64,000 bases of DNA from Echinarachnius parma (lineage: Eukaryota; Echinodermata; Echinoidea; Clypeasteroida; Echinarachniidae). The notes beneath the pieces were generated by a model. It was not told the DNA's origin, ran no database searches, and saw only the letters and a program-made list of their open reading frames with translations. The stretch lies in the NCBI GenBank assembly GCA_037951105.1, contig JBAMJV010008120.1:1-64000 (forward strand), in the 5' to 3' direction. Of the stretch, positions 1-11,261 are shown piece after piece. Position 1 is the first letter of the stretch. Each line of letters begins with the position of its first letter. The translations under genes were made by a program, and so were the position numbers.

Positions 1-215
1 AAGATTTTATTGAGAGGGAGTAACAGTGAAGATTCTTTCGAAGGGGGGTGGTGGGGGTGTAGGAGAAGATTTTTCGAGGGGGGGGGGGTTGTCGGTGAAT
101 ATTTTTCGACGCGAGGGGGGTGTCGATGAAGATTTTCTCGAGAGGGGGTACTGGTGAAGATTCTTTCAAAAGGGGGCGGGGGTGTCGGTGAAGAATTTGT
201 GAGGGGGGTTCATGG
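1..215. repeat. G-rich minisatellite
   Basis: Imperfect tandem units contain a GGTGAAGATTTTT core followed by TCGA and a run of G. At least five degenerate units are visible and the array probably begins before the window. No gene is visible here. Confidence 0.7.
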
Positions 216-286
216 TGTCCGTGAATATGTTTTTGAGGGGGGGGGAAACCCCAAAACAGCCCTTTTTCATCAAAGTGAAATTTGAA

Positions 287-304
287 CCCCCCCCCCCCCC
301 CCCC
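287..304 (+). repeat. poly-C tract (18 C)
   Basis: Uninterrupted run of C, one of about ten long G/C homopolymers in the window. Confidence 0.95.
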
Positions 305-502
305 GTGTACGCATATGCCTGTGAATATGAGATTGTATTTTTAATTATACACTTATTAAATCATATCATAACCATTCAAACAGAGATTCCATTAATTGAC
401 CAAATGTTTTTTACAGGATAGATACAAAAAATAACAAAATACAAATATACAACATACAACATTATCTTACTCAAAGATCTGGTGACGGGTAATTTGCTAG
501 TA

Positions 503-680
503 ATAATAATAATAATATACTCGATTTATATAGTGCCTAATATGATTGATAATCATCTCTAAGCCCTTTACAATGATATGATTACCCCCGGTCATATGAT
601 ACAATGCAAACCAGCACATCATGTGCACACCATCTCCACTCCCTGGGGAGTATTCCTTCCAAATACCCTTTGTGACTTGA
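503..680 (+). repeat. SINE-like dispersed repeat, copy 1
   Basis: A (TAA)n run is followed by a TTTATATAGTGCC motif, a TTTACAA motif and, further on, CCTGGGGAGTATTCC. The same ordered motifs recur at 1240-1600. A short non-autonomous retroposon is likely, but no Pol III A/B boxes were verified. Confidence 0.45.
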
Positions 681-804
681 ATCAGAAGGAGAATCGACGG
701 GCCTATTACAAGAGGAGCAAACACTTAATTAGGGAGGTGTTGAAAGAGTGTACGGATGATAGAAAATTCAATATTTATTAAATTGGATTGAATTGAATGG
801 ACAA

Positions 805-914
805 GGTCATGCGAGCACACTGGACTTAACGTCACATTCTTTACAGGGTCTGTCAGCACAGCCCGCGAGGGAATTCTCGCGGATCGTCCAGAAAGTACCG
901 TTCTGCGGCTGCAT
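805..914 (+). pseudogene. partial tandem copy of the UBASH3-like terminal exon
   Basis: These 110 bp closely match 970-1079, the middle of the real terminal exon. The copy begins at the catalytic GHAS motif and ends at the equivalent of the YCGC motif. It lacks the acceptor, the strand before the histidine and the C-terminal third, so it is an exon relic about 165 bp upstream of its parent. It reads through in frame into the real exon, which makes one continuous open frame that is not a real gene model. Confidence 0.7.
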
Positions 915-952
915 AATTATTGACTGTATATCGTTTATGTTGTTTTGTACAG

Positions 953-1191
953 GTGATATCTTACTGGTCGGTCATGCAAGCACACTCGATTCAACGTCAC
1001 GCTGTTTACAGGGTCTGTCGGCGCGGCCTGCGATGGAATTCTCGCGGATCGTCCAGAAGGTGCCGTACTGCGGCTGCATCATGCTGGAGGAGTATGCGGA
1101 GTTCGGCATCTGGGATCTCGTGTCGCCGATTATACCGACGTTGACGCACGCGCCGAACGGAAGGTTTGACTGGAGGATCATGCAATCATGA
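953..1191 (+). CDS. UBASH3/TULA-like protein, terminal exon (histidine phosphatase domain, C-terminal end)
   Basis: A polypyrimidine stretch and CAG precede position 953. The exon opens at codon position two, runs about 79 codons and stops with TGA at 1189-1191. It begins GDILLVGHAS: a buried strand followed by a histidine. In the phosphoglycerate-mutase fold of UBASH3A/B (STS-2/STS-1) this is the second active-site histidine. It continues with an LQGLS motif, a KVPYCG motif, an LEE motif, LTHAPNGRFDW and a short tail, the same order as the C-terminus of vertebrate UBASH3 proteins. Those are suppressors of tyrosine-kinase signalling with UBA, SH3 and phosphatase domains; the UBA and SH3 parts would lie left of the window. 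The UBASH3 assignment rests on remembered family motifs. Another member of the histidine phosphatase superfamily is possible but less likely. Confidence 0.7.
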
Positions 1192-1240
1192 GGCGCGATA
1201 GAGTACCGCCGTGGCTCGGGAACTCGGCCATGCTGTTGAA

Positions 1241-1600
1241 TTCGACCACCTAATAATAATTATAATTATTATAATTTTGATTTATATAGCGCCTTATATG
1301 ATTGATCATCATCTTAAAGCGCTTTACAACGTTATTATTACCTCGGTCTTAAGAAACACACACTGTCAACCTGAATTGAATTTGACCACCTAATAATTAA
1401 TCATAATAATAATAAAATAATAATAATAATTTTGATTTATATAGCGCCTAATATGATAGATCATCATCTCTATTAAAGCGCTTTACAACGTTATTATTAC
1501 CTCGGTTATCAGAAACACACACTCATTCAACCCGTACTTGAAGTGCTCTTTTTCAACTCCCGTGGGGAGTATTCCATCCAGGCTACCTAGTACAGGGGCA
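1241..1600 (+). repeat. SINE-like dispersed repeat, two tandem copies
   Basis: Two units each begin with a GACCACCTAATAAT motif and share TTTATATAGCGCC, AAAGCGCTTTACAACG and CCTCGGT. The second also carries a GGGGAGTATTCC motif shared with copy 1 at 503-680. They lie directly after the UBASH3-like stop codon, so they may be part of its 3' UTR. Confidence 0.55.
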
Positions 1601-1632
1601 CACATCCTTCCTTTAACTTTCCAATTATAATA

Positions 1633-2036
1633 TAGGTTTTCCCGCTCAATTTTACACTTTTTTCAATCGAATTCATTAAGGGTCATTCAAATTCACGCAT
1701 TACCGCGTAATCGTTGGTATCGGTCTTTCAAATTCCGAGTAAGTGCAAACGAATTCATGCATACGCATACGGTTTCGTGAATAGACACGATAGTTCATTT
1801 ATGGGCACTCGAATTCGCGAAAGTGCAGTAGCGCCAGCGTGAACAACGTGCGATTTTGAATGACCATTGATGAAAAGGTATGCTCTTTGTTCAATTTCAC
1901 TTGCTCAGACGCGATTTTGAACGACTATTTACGAATTTGAATGCTGCTTTGACACGGCGATCGCAAATCGCGCGAATTCGTTTGCTCCTTATATCAATTT
2001 GATTGTCACAATCGCGAAATTGAGCGGGAAAACCTA
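1633..2036. mobile_element. MITE with ~18-bp terminal inverted repeats, TA target site
   Basis: The left end TAGGTTTTCCCGCTCAATTT is the inverse of the right end AAATTGAGCGGGAAAACCTA. Both ends are flanked by TA, as for Tc1/mariner-type non-autonomous elements. Internal GAATTC/GCGATTTTGAATGA motifs also occur in inverted pairs. There is no coding capacity. Confidence 0.75.
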
Positions 2037-2427
2037 TAATAAAAATACAAATATTTCTATAGCACAGCTGCTATAAATATATACTCTTAAGTACTGCGCT
2101 TATAAAGAGCTCCACCTATTAATGAAAAAAAAAAAAGAACAAGCAACATTATGGAAAGGCTGCTAGCACTTACCATACCATACCATTACAGCACAAGTAC
2201 TATCCGGTGTGCTTCCGCGCACCATATCGCTTACGCATCGCTGTTGTATTAACGCAAGTACTATCGGGCAGAAAGATAATGATTTTGTAGTCCCGTTCCA
2301 ATGTACCGCTATCGCACACTGTACACACTTGCATTGCTGTTGCTATCGAGTTTAAAGGTAATGATCCTGTTGTCACGATCCCTCACAGAATGTTGGCTTT
2401 GAATGTTTGCATGTAGGTGGTTGAATT

Positions 2428-2450
2428 CCCCCCCCCCCCCCCCCCCCCCC
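2428..2450 (+). repeat. poly-C tract (23 C)
   Basis: Uninterrupted C homopolymer. The region 2040-2615 around it holds no recognised gene. Confidence 0.95.
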
Positions 2451-2616
2451 GCTTTACCTCCCACCCCTTGGCCGAGTTCTCCTACCTCTATGGTAATTGT
2501 TTATAAGAGTATTTATTATCATTGAATTATGTACATGAAATGTATACTTTCCAGAACTGTTTTTATTTTGTACTTATACAATATTGAGTTTTTATACAGC
2601 CAGTAGCTATATGCCA

Positions 2617-2915
2617 GGGGGTGATTCACAAAGATTCTAAGTTGGACCTAACAATTATGGAAAGCAGTTAGTTCCCTTGTATAAAATTGTTGGAACAGTT
2701 TTTTTTTAAAGGCATACATTTTGATAAAAAATCAGTGATATTTGTCATTATCAAGGAGCCTTGAAGTTATTGATGTAGATTTTTGTTGCAAGTCTCAAAT
2801 ACTTGCATTTTAGTGCTTTTGAATATGTTTTATTCCAAGGCTACAAATGGCTTACCATTATTTAAAGTTGAACTTAGAATTTAATTTCAACTTAGATTCT
2901 TTGTGAAACACCCCC
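2617..2915. mobile_element. fold-back MITE, copy A
   Basis: The ends GGGGGTGATTCACAAAGAT and ATTCTTTGTGAAACACCCCC are inverted copies, and further inverted motifs (AAGTTGGACCT and ACTTAGAA; TATGGAAAGC and GGCTTACCAT) lie inside. A second copy of the family is at 33127-33420. The flanks share an unusually long direct repeat (2588-2616 and 2920-2948). Confidence 0.75.
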
Positions 2916-2948
2916 AGTAGTTTTATAGAGCCAGTAGCTATTTGCCAG

Positions 2949-4335
2949 TTCTGTGTTATTATATTAAATTCGTAAAGATCTGTCTATAAAGGACCACCGA
3001 AAGGAGACATATAAAAGGGGTCTTGATAATCAGATGGTCTTTACAGACAGGGCCCTTTGCTTGCAAAATGCTTTCAAGAATTGTAAGATACAAAAGCTTT
3101 CTAGACAAGGGATCACAATAAAAGCAGGTTTAAAATGATCCATTAACTTTATGTTTTTCATATACCAATCATATACATGTACCAATATCATTGGAGGATC
3201 CTTGAGAATGAAATGTGAGATTTTCATAGAAGAAGAATGTTTACCTAGTGAAAGAGAGTAAATCAATGTCTGATGTTCTCCCGATCATTTGCGTGGAGTA
3301 TCTATAATCGGATTCTTTTGAGAAATTTAGTCGCCGAATTTGGATACTTTTGACTATGGTCAAAAGCGTCTTCAGACACTTTAGAATTCAATCTTAAATA
3401 TCTCCAAAATTAGGGAGACATTTGAAAAATCAAAACCCATTTCCTTATTCTGTTACCATAAGCCAAACAACAAGGTATAAGAGGAGTGTGTGAGCTCCAA
3501 GTGATATTGGTTGATTTTGACAAAGTTAATGGATCACTTTAACTTAATACGGGAAATGATTTTGAACCCTGAAATATGCCCGATGAACCGTCAACCATTA
3601 TGAGTTATGCAGAAGGAATTATATTAATTCTAAGAGTATTTATTGAAATATCACGCTATCTTCATCAATTTATTGATCATGCAACATCTATTTGGTACTG
3701 TCTAGTTTTGAACTTACTGCAATAGAAGGCAGACTTGATGGGAATAAGACCACGAGGAAGGAAAGCGGATAATGCTCCTTGACTCAGTAACAAGAAGATT
3801 TTAAAGAAAGGAAGTTTAATTTTGGTGAGTTTTAAACCTGCCTGTGTGCAGACTACTGGAATAAGAAGAAGTTTTAACACATTAGTTATGATTCACACGT
3901 TAGTTTATCTGTGTGCAATGTATTGTACAAAGTTCTTTTTCACTATCTAATTCTAATTCTCTTTTTCCAAAGAATTTTTTATGCCAAGCAACTCAGAAAA
4001 GTGTCTTAAAATTTGGCCTAACAGATATAGTGAATATCTGGAAGCTGAAGATTTTAGGAATATGTCTGTTCTCGGTTGTACGGCACAACTCAAATGCACT
4101 GTGTTTACATGTAGTGTACCGAAGTAATGACAACGCATTATTTTGTTAAAACAGTAATTTTTCTAAGTAACTTGTTCTTTGCTTGCCTGACATATGTTCA
4201 GAACCATTACCCATGGCGATAAATAGCTATGACACATTTTTGGGACTCAACATTTAACAACATTAGAGAATAAGTGATATTTGCTTCAGCATTCCTGTAA
4301 TAAAAATTGATATGACACTGAAATAATTTTAAAAA
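2949..4335. other. no recognised gene
   Basis: AT-rich sequence with only short unsupported open frames. It holds one copy of a dispersed repeat (about 3466-3545, AAGCCAAACAACA and following) that recurs at 33713-33803 (inverted) and 50466-50558. Confidence 0.5.
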
Positions 4336-4498
4336 TACAGTCAAACCTTTCTTAGTGGCCACCTGCCTATAGTGGTCATCTTAAGAAATCCCTTGCAGAG
4401 AAGGTCAATGTTATGGAACCTGTCTATAGAGGTAACCTGTCTACAGTGGCCACTTTCTTGTTTCCATTGGGTGGTCACTATACACAGGTTTGACTGTA
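4336..4498. mobile_element. MITE, TACAGTCAAACC family, copy A
   Basis: The ends TACAGTCAAACCT and AGGTTTGACTGTA form terminal inverted repeats with a TA boundary. Internal GTGGCCAC/TATAGTGGTC and CTACAGTGGCC motifs are repeated. Relatives lie at 31880-32065 and 42153-42310. A mariner-type non-autonomous element is likely. Confidence 0.75.
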
Positions 4499-4672
4499 CT
4501 AGTTAATGTATTTTCCAGTAGTGCATTACTTGGACCAAGGTGCTGGTATAAGGAATCTGGACCAAATTATGCTTGAGCTATGAGTTATTAGTGTAAAATG
4601 TCATGAATTAGAGAAATGTTAGTTTTATTCCCTCACTTTAATATTAAATTTACATGTTGCTGATACAGAACA

Positions 4673-4825
4673 GGGCCCCGTTTCATAAAACGTTTCCAAT
4701 TGTTGTAAATGTCCAATTATTGTATTACTAGTAGGTCAACAGCCAATCAGCATGGAGCATTGCCGCCGTTGCCATGGTAGTTACAATCATTGGCCACTTG
4801 CAACGATTGCATAAGATCAGATCAC
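4673..4825. mobile_element. MITE, CCCATTTCATAAA family, degraded copy
   Basis: Shares its order of motifs (TTTCATAAAACG, AATTGTTGTAA, GTCAAC, GCCAATCA, CATGGAGCATT, TTGCCATGGTAGTTACAA) with the intact copy at 7081-7233. Confidence 0.6.
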
Positions 4826-5689
4826 ACAAAGTAGGCCATGTTTTGTTTGTTGGGTATATCAAGAGCTGCATAGTTAACTCTTAACGTGCCAGGGATTTTA
4901 ATGCTCTATGGCATTTGTGTGTATTGTAACTCGCAAAAATGCGAGCTTCCCACTCTGAGTTAAATACATCAACTTAATGAACTTTATACACATGATAAAC
5001 TTTGCTCAAATTAAACCCACCCCATATACAACGTTTCTAGATCATGCAACTACCATGGGTGCACTTTTAATTAAAGGATTATGACTTGATTATTGACAGG
5101 TGCTTTCACTTTATATAGATCTCTTTTTTCATTTTAAACTTCTCTTCTGTGTCTGTGTATCTCACAAGTTTCAACATTTAGAGCCATAATTTGAGCTAAT
5201 TATTAATCTATCCGTTTGTAATATCACCACAAAATATCAGTGAAATAGAAATATACACTTAATAGTCTCAAAATATTTGTACACATGTAAACCATGACAT
5301 TTTATATGAAATTGTGAAAACTTTTCTGAAATATTTGTAGCTAATATGATTTTATAATTTCTCAAATATATTATGCTAGCATTATTGCTGTGATAATTTG
5401 TTAATGCGTGTATGCATGTATCATTGTCCAGATATATATGTAAGTGTTTTGATAATATTTCTATATGAGTAACTGGAAAAGTGTTACGTACCTTCTCAAT
5501 ATACAATAGCCCACCAACTTTTTGCATTGTATTTTAGTCCAAAATGATCTTTTTATAATGTCTGTGCATTATCACAACTAGTTCTTCTTTTATTTGCATG
5601 TTTGTATGTAAAACTCTGTGTGTGTCCACTGTATATAAATGATAGACTTTTACTAAATATTCAATATTGGCACTATATATTTTCGAGTC

Positions 5690-5735
5690 ATGAGGTAAAA
5701 GGTCACAGGTCACAGGGCTCATTATATATGCAAAC
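5690..5735 (+). repeat. fragment of the 151-bp tandem repeat family
   Basis: The motif order TCATGAGGT..AAGGTCACAGG..CTCA..ATATGCAAA matches units of the array at 9305-9803. Confidence 0.5.
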
Positions 5736-5795
5736 AAAAGCTCGTTATCCATTTCAAGAGATCAAATTGTTGATTTATATAAATGTTTTAAAGTA

Positions 5796-6055
5796 ATTAC
5801 TGGAGATAAATTTTAGTAAATATTTTTATAACACACAGAACATGATTCTGAAAATCTAACAACAATGAAATAATGAGAATATTGATAAATAAGACATGTA
5901 GATTTCAATAGATTAATATTTATTTCCTAAGTAATTTCTAGAGATTTATTTCAGTAATTATAACACGAGGAAAACAAAATTCTGATAATCTGACAACAAT
6001 GAAATAACAAGACTATTTAGAAATAAGACATGTACATAGATCAAATCAAATAATA
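5796..6055. repeat. diverged tandem duplication (~135 bp, two copies)
   Basis: Both halves contain AGTAATT, TTTATTTCAGTAA/TTTTAGTAAATA, TCTGAxAATCT, ACAACAATGAAATAA and AATAAGACATGTA in the same order. Non-coding and AT-rich. Confidence 0.6.
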
Positions 6056-6197
6056 ATACAATTTTTTTAAATAAAAGTAAATTATTGTTTTAGGCTATAT
6101 TGATGAACAACTGTACGAAGAATCATACACACATATATATATATGTTTGTTTTTTTTTACATACGAAGTGGATAGTTTAAGTTAACGCAACTCTTAA

Positions 6198-6407
6198 GCC
6201 CGGCGCAGACAGAGCCGACTCGACCCGATCCGACTGGTTTAAATCAGGCTAGAGTTGGGCCCGGTCGGTCGGAGCAGATTTATCGTGTTGAATCGGCCCC
6301 AACTGGCATCCGACTGTCTCTCGACTGGCAAAATGTGTGTCGCGAGGCACTGAAAACTGAGCCGATCGGAATGACAACCAGTCGAGTCGGCTCTGTCTGC
6401 GCCGGGC
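6198..6407. mobile_element. MITE with perfect 27-bp terminal inverted repeats
   Basis: The left end starts GCCCGGCGCAGACAGAGCC and the right end closes GGCTCTGTCTGCGCCGGGC; pairing continues through CGACTCGAC. The flanks are TTA on both sides if one further base is counted into the element, which fits a PIF/Harbinger-type 3-bp target duplication. Much richer in G+C than its surroundings. Confidence 0.8.
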
Positions 6408-6729
6408 ATTAGACATACAGGGTAGTGTATATTATTCATATAGACATTTTCCTTTGAGGAGTGTCGGTAGAAATTGTTTGTTATGAAGATTTTTGTTTGT
6501 TTCATACCATGGATTTTTATTCTCTGAAATCCATAATCATACTAAACCATTGCATACATTATGATTGCATGACTATACACCATACAGCTGAAATGTAACA
6601 TGGTTTTAAATGAGTCCAGGGTAGGAACGAATGATTATAGGTAACTTGTTCCAAAGTTTTGGTACTATTATACATGTACGTCTCTTTAATCTCTTCCTCA
6701 AGGTTCAGTGGAGTAGCTATATGCCCCCT

Positions 6730-6833
6730 CCCCCCCCCCCCCCCCCAATAATTTGTAAAAAAAAAAAAAAAATAAGACAGTCTGTGTAAAAACAAAGAAA
6801 TAAAAACGGTACCCCCCCCCCCCCCCCCCCCCC
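6730..6833 (+). repeat. two poly-C tracts (17 and 22 C) around an A-rich stretch
   Basis: C runs at 6730-6746 and 6812-6833. The short AGTAGCTATATGCCCCC preceding them resembles the ends of elements near the G/C runs at 35677, 46491 and 49111. Confidence 0.9.
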
Positions 6834-7080
6834 TAATAATTTGAAATCTCATCGCCATACCAAAGTAGTCCCAGTACAGGCATTACCGCATAAACCATTC
6901 CAAAATTATCTTGTAAACCTGTTCAGACTGGTCCCCAAAATGTGGTAAATGCATGTTATAGCATAATCTTATCATCTTGGAACAAATTAACTTTACCATT
7001 GAATCAAAGCCTAAATTTGTTTTTGGTATAACACTCAGTCTCCATAGACCCAAGTTTGAGTATATTGATCTAGACCGGTA

Positions 7081-7233
7081 GCCCATTTCATAAACCATTT
7101 GCAATTGTTGTAAGTGTCCAATTATTGTAACTATTTGGTCAACGGCCAATCATCATGGAGCATTACAGTAGTTGCCATGGTAGTTACAACAATTGGACAC
7201 GTACAACAATTGCAAGTGTTTTATGAAATGGGC
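7081..7233. mobile_element. MITE with TIR GCCCATTTCATAAA
   Basis: GCCCATTTCATAAA..TTGCAATTGTTG at the left end is inverted at the right as CAACAATTGCAA..TTTATGAAATGGGC. The element is 153 bp long. A diverged copy lies at 4673-4825. Confidence 0.8.
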
Positions 7234-7239
7234 ACCTGG

Positions 7240-9227
7240 TATGGGTTTGTAAATTTCTTGTTTGTAAAATAATCAGAAAGTGGCCAAATTACATTTCTTT
7301 AGTACAAACCTCATTATTGCAAGCTCGGTTATGAGCAAAAATTCAATGTCATTATGTTCTTTATTTTTGTTGCTCATTTGTAATAAGGTTTTGCTTAAAA
7401 CAGGGTAAAATCAGCGGACCCGCCAACCTTATGATTTTTGTTCTGTATCAGCCTTTTTTTGTTGTATGGTTTTGTACTGCTCCAGATGTGTGTTTTCTTT
7501 CATTTTATTTTGTTAATATTATGTTCAAATAATACGTTCTATGAAGAAAATACATGATTAGTACATGTATGTAAATGTACTTATGTAAAATTGATATATA
7601 TATTTTGTATAATTTTCTTCTCATAGTATCTATGCATGCACATTGTACGAGTTTGCATATGCCATTATATATGTTTGTTTGTGTTTTTAACTCTGTAATA
7701 TTTTGTACTTCCACCTTTTGTGTGTGTTTTTAAAATTTTATTTGATCTGTTCAAATAATACATAAGAAGAAACAACATCATTAGTTTGTAAATTTACTTG
7801 TTCAAAATAGTGAAGTATATTTGGTATAATTGAAGATTTGTGTATATGCATGTTCATGTACAATTATGAATGTGTATAATATAAATATTATGTAGGCTAC
7901 ACTGTTTTGTATATTTCTATTTGTAATTGTTTGTTTTTTTACTTAATTACACATAAACCTCATGTATATGTACATAAAATGTATAGTCAAGATATATTTA
8001 TAAGCCCTATTTTCAAAGTATGCATTGTTATGTTATGTACTCAATCTCGTCATCATAATGTTTAGTAAAAATATACAATTTTGATCATTAGAAACAAACT
8101 TGGAAAATCATGTTGAGATTACAATTGGTGCTGACATATTATTCTTCCAAGAGCCGTTTGAAAATTATGAAGTAGATCAGATTTTGACCAAATTCGTAGA
8201 AAACAAATGTTTATCATTCCCAGTGAGTGATCATGCAAAGCTAATGTTGCAGAAATTGCCTAATAATCTGATTAGTCACAATAAATTTAAAGGAATATAC
8301 ATGTACAAGTATAATAAATGCGCCTCTAAATTCTTTCATTGATGTGCATCTTGGTGATTTAGTCTTGTGTGTGAATTGTTCATGTGTGCTTACAAGTCAG
8401 GGGGGCTAGGGGCCATATAAAAACGGCCATATTCAGGCGAAACCACATCATATTCAGGAAAGCTCTTATTTGTTTATGGGCAGCAAAAATTGTTCTTGTC
8501 TGGTGAAAAACAGGAAGGATTGTTTTCGTACTTCCACCTTTCGTGTGTGTGTTTTTTTAAACTCAGAACAGAAAATAACTTGATTCATGAAATAACCATC
8601 ACTTGGCTTAATATTCTTTATTATAAATTATGATGCACATTTACATAATATAATACAGGATCTTTTAAATTTTCTTTTCGTAATTCTAAGAATTTTTAAA
8701 TTCACATCTCAACTTTTAAGGAGCATGACAGATACATGTACAAATACTCATCATATTATAGGCAAATTATATTGCCTTTACGCCTTATACATAGTTCTAA
8801 CCATGTATTAAGCTTTTGGATTTTCTCTTGTAACATATCTTTTCTAGCTCAAGCACCTAAGAACACTAACGCCTTTCAATCCTGCTCAAAGAATACAATG
8901 ATGACAATACAAATTCATTGTACAAAATTAAATACGGTAGCCAAGTTGTCAAGTAATTCGGATAAATTCTTGATAAATCATCATACATGTATTACCATTA
9001 AACGTTGTGATCTTTTAGATTCCTTGTTGACCATACATTGCGAGACAAACGAATATCACTAGCGATATTATCTCTGATGTATTACCATGTTATATGGTAG
9101 TGTTTGAAATTTATTAGTGAGTTTCTATATTTATACAAATTATCTACAAAACCTGATTTTACAATTCACATAACATGCAGATCTATATGGCTAAGACACT
9201 AGCAAGCCTCCAAAGTAACCTTTTTAT
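7240..9227. other. no recognised gene
   Basis: AT-rich sequence. Positions 7505-7990 include weakly repeated TTCAAATAATAC and CTTCCACCTTTTGTGTG motifs, the latter again near 8531. An open frame at 8100-8342 (80 codons) has ordinary amino-acid composition but no match I recognise, and it lacks clear splice signals. It could be an exon, but I cannot support a function. Confidence 0.4.
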
Positions 9228-9803
9228 GCCTCCGCCAACGAAGTGGCCGGAGGCATTATGTTTTCGGGTTGTCCGTCCGTCCGTACGTACGTCCCGTTTT
9301 CATTCTCGCGATATCTCGAGAACCGGTTGACGGATCAATTTCAAACTTGGTATGAGTGTACATAGTGGGGTGACAATGATCTGATTAGATTTTAGGGGTC
9401 ATGAGGTCAAAGGTCAAGTTCACAGGACTCAATATACATGCAAAAATGCCTCGTTCTCGCGATATGTCAAGAACCGGTTGACGGATCAATTTCAAACTTG
9501 GTATGAGTGTACATATTGGGGTGACAATGATCTGATTAGATTTTAGGGGTCATGAGGTCAAAGGTCAAGGTCACAGGACTCAATATACATGCAAAAATGC
9601 ATCGTTCTCGCGATATCTCAAGAACCGGTTGACGAATCAATTTCAAACTTGGTATGAGTGTACATATTGGGGTGACAATGATCTGATTAGATTTTAGGGG
9701 TCATGAGGTCAAAGGTCAAGGTCACAGGACTCAATATACATGCAAAAATGCCTCGTTCTCGCGATATCTCAAGAACCGGTTGACGAATCAATTTCAAACT
9801 TGT
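9228..9803 (+). repeat. 151-bp tandem repeat array with GC-rich leader
   Basis: The leader (GCCTCCGCCAACGAAGTGG, inverted GGAGGC, and GTCCGTCCGTCCGTACGTAC) is followed by units beginning CTCGCGATATCTC at 9305, 9456, 9607 and 9758, an exact spacing of 151 bp. Each unit contains AACCGGTTGACG, CAATTTCAAACTTGG and GGGGTCATGAGGTCAAAGGTC. The last unit is cut off at about 9803 where another element starts. Confidence 0.9.
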
Positions 9804-10019
9804 TTCTCTACTGGCCCGTTCGGGCAAGTCAAATCATCAATCTTCAAATTCTACTTGCCCTTTTACTTCTTGATGAGATGTACATGTAAGGAGTTACATT
9901 TTCTCTCGTAGTTGACCAATCGAGCAACCAAACTATACCATTTATGAAATTTCCCTTGCCCAACATCAATTTTTACTTGCCCCGGGCAAGCAGGCAAGTG
10001 CTTTAGTGTCAAGCTCTGC
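9803..10019 (-). mobile_element. truncated hAT-type MITE
   Basis: Shares CTGGCCCG, TCGGGCAAGT and the terminal AGTGTCAAGCTCTG with the complete element at 19634-19966, in opposite orientation and missing one end. It interrupts the 151-bp array. Confidence 0.5.
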
Positions 10020-10250
10020 ACCAGTTCATACAACAATTTCTTCATAAAACTAACTTTACTATGTTGTAGAGTTGAGATTTAAAATCCCTATTACAAGTTC
10101 TCTGTAAAACATGATTTTACAGTAGTGTAAAGTTAAGTTGTCTAGTTCCAATACATTAAATAAAACCTTGCAACTTTTGCATCGTTAAGCTAGCCAGTTA
10201 TAAATTCTCCAGAAAACCTGATTTTACAGGTATATATAGATGCAGTTCTG

Positions 10251-10803
10251 TAGTTAGTTAAGAAACCAGTTCCTAATACAAATGTTACATAGAGTTGAGG
10301 TCTCAAGTTCAATATTTAATATAAGTTATCCTTAACATTGCAAACTGGGGTTGTATTTAGAACTTGAACTTGTAATTTGTACTCACATCTCATCTAAACA
10401 ACTGTAAATTTGAGGTTTCATCAACAACTTATAAAGAAACAGGAATAAACATCAGCTCTTTTGGAAGTGGACAACTCATGTATTTTAAAATCATGTTTTA
10501 TGGAAAACTTGTTTTAAATTAGGAAATTGAGATTTCAACTTAGATACAACATTTTTTATTAGGAACTGGTTTAGTAACTTACCACAGAACTGCATTTATA
10601 TTGTAAAATCTGGTTTTGAGGAGGATTTATAACGCGCTAACTCAACCATGCAACAATTGCATGGTTTTATCACTAGCTCTGTTGGCAGTGGACAACTCAT
10701 GTATTTTAAAATCATGTTTTAAGGATAACTTATATTAAATATTGAACTTGAGACCTCAACTCTATGTAACATTTGTATTAGGAACTGGTTTCTTAACTAA
10801 CTA
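10251..10803. repeat. perfect 85-bp inverted repeat with 383-bp spacer
   Basis: 10251-10335 (starts TAGTTAGTTAAGAAACC) and 10719-10803 (ends GGTTTCTTAACTAACTA) are exact inverse copies by eye. The spacer repeats related motifs (CAACTCATGTATTTTAAAATC twice; GGAACTGG; GCAGTTCTG and CAGAACTGC), so this is a fold-back of degenerate tandem units. Confidence 0.8.
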
Positions 10804-11261
10804 AGATGCTATTAAATAATTCCAAATAAAAATTCTTTAAAAACCCTCAATGGTGTATGGCTGAGTTATCCAGTTTTATTTTATTAAAATTAAAAAAACA
10901 TTAAACCATTGTATACATGTAGTTGAGATGCCAGTTCTGAATAAAAGTTCTCAGTAATCTCTATTTGCCAAATTAATTTGCAAAGAATCCACTTGACAAT
11001 AGACAAGTACACATGGATAGCATAATACCCATGTTCATCTATGATGAATAGAATGGATGTTCAGCTTGGAAAGAAATTTTGATCTACACAACACATTCCA
11101 ATATATCTATCGTATGTATTTGGAAACATCATCATCATCATCTGTATGGAAGGATAGGTTGATATCCTGTTCTGCCTGTCTTAAAACAAAATCAATATAT
11201 CTTTTTTCTATTAGTGTTGTGCCTACTGTCGATAATAGCAATAAGAGTTTTAACACTACAC

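Noticed and set aside
793-1191. Single 132-codon open frame
   Set aside because: It fuses an exon relic, intron with acceptor, and the real exon. Only 953-1191 fits the UBASH3 pattern.
8100-8342. 80-codon frame as a gene
   Set aside because: Composition is protein-like but there is no family match or start context I can defend; left as an open question in the region note.
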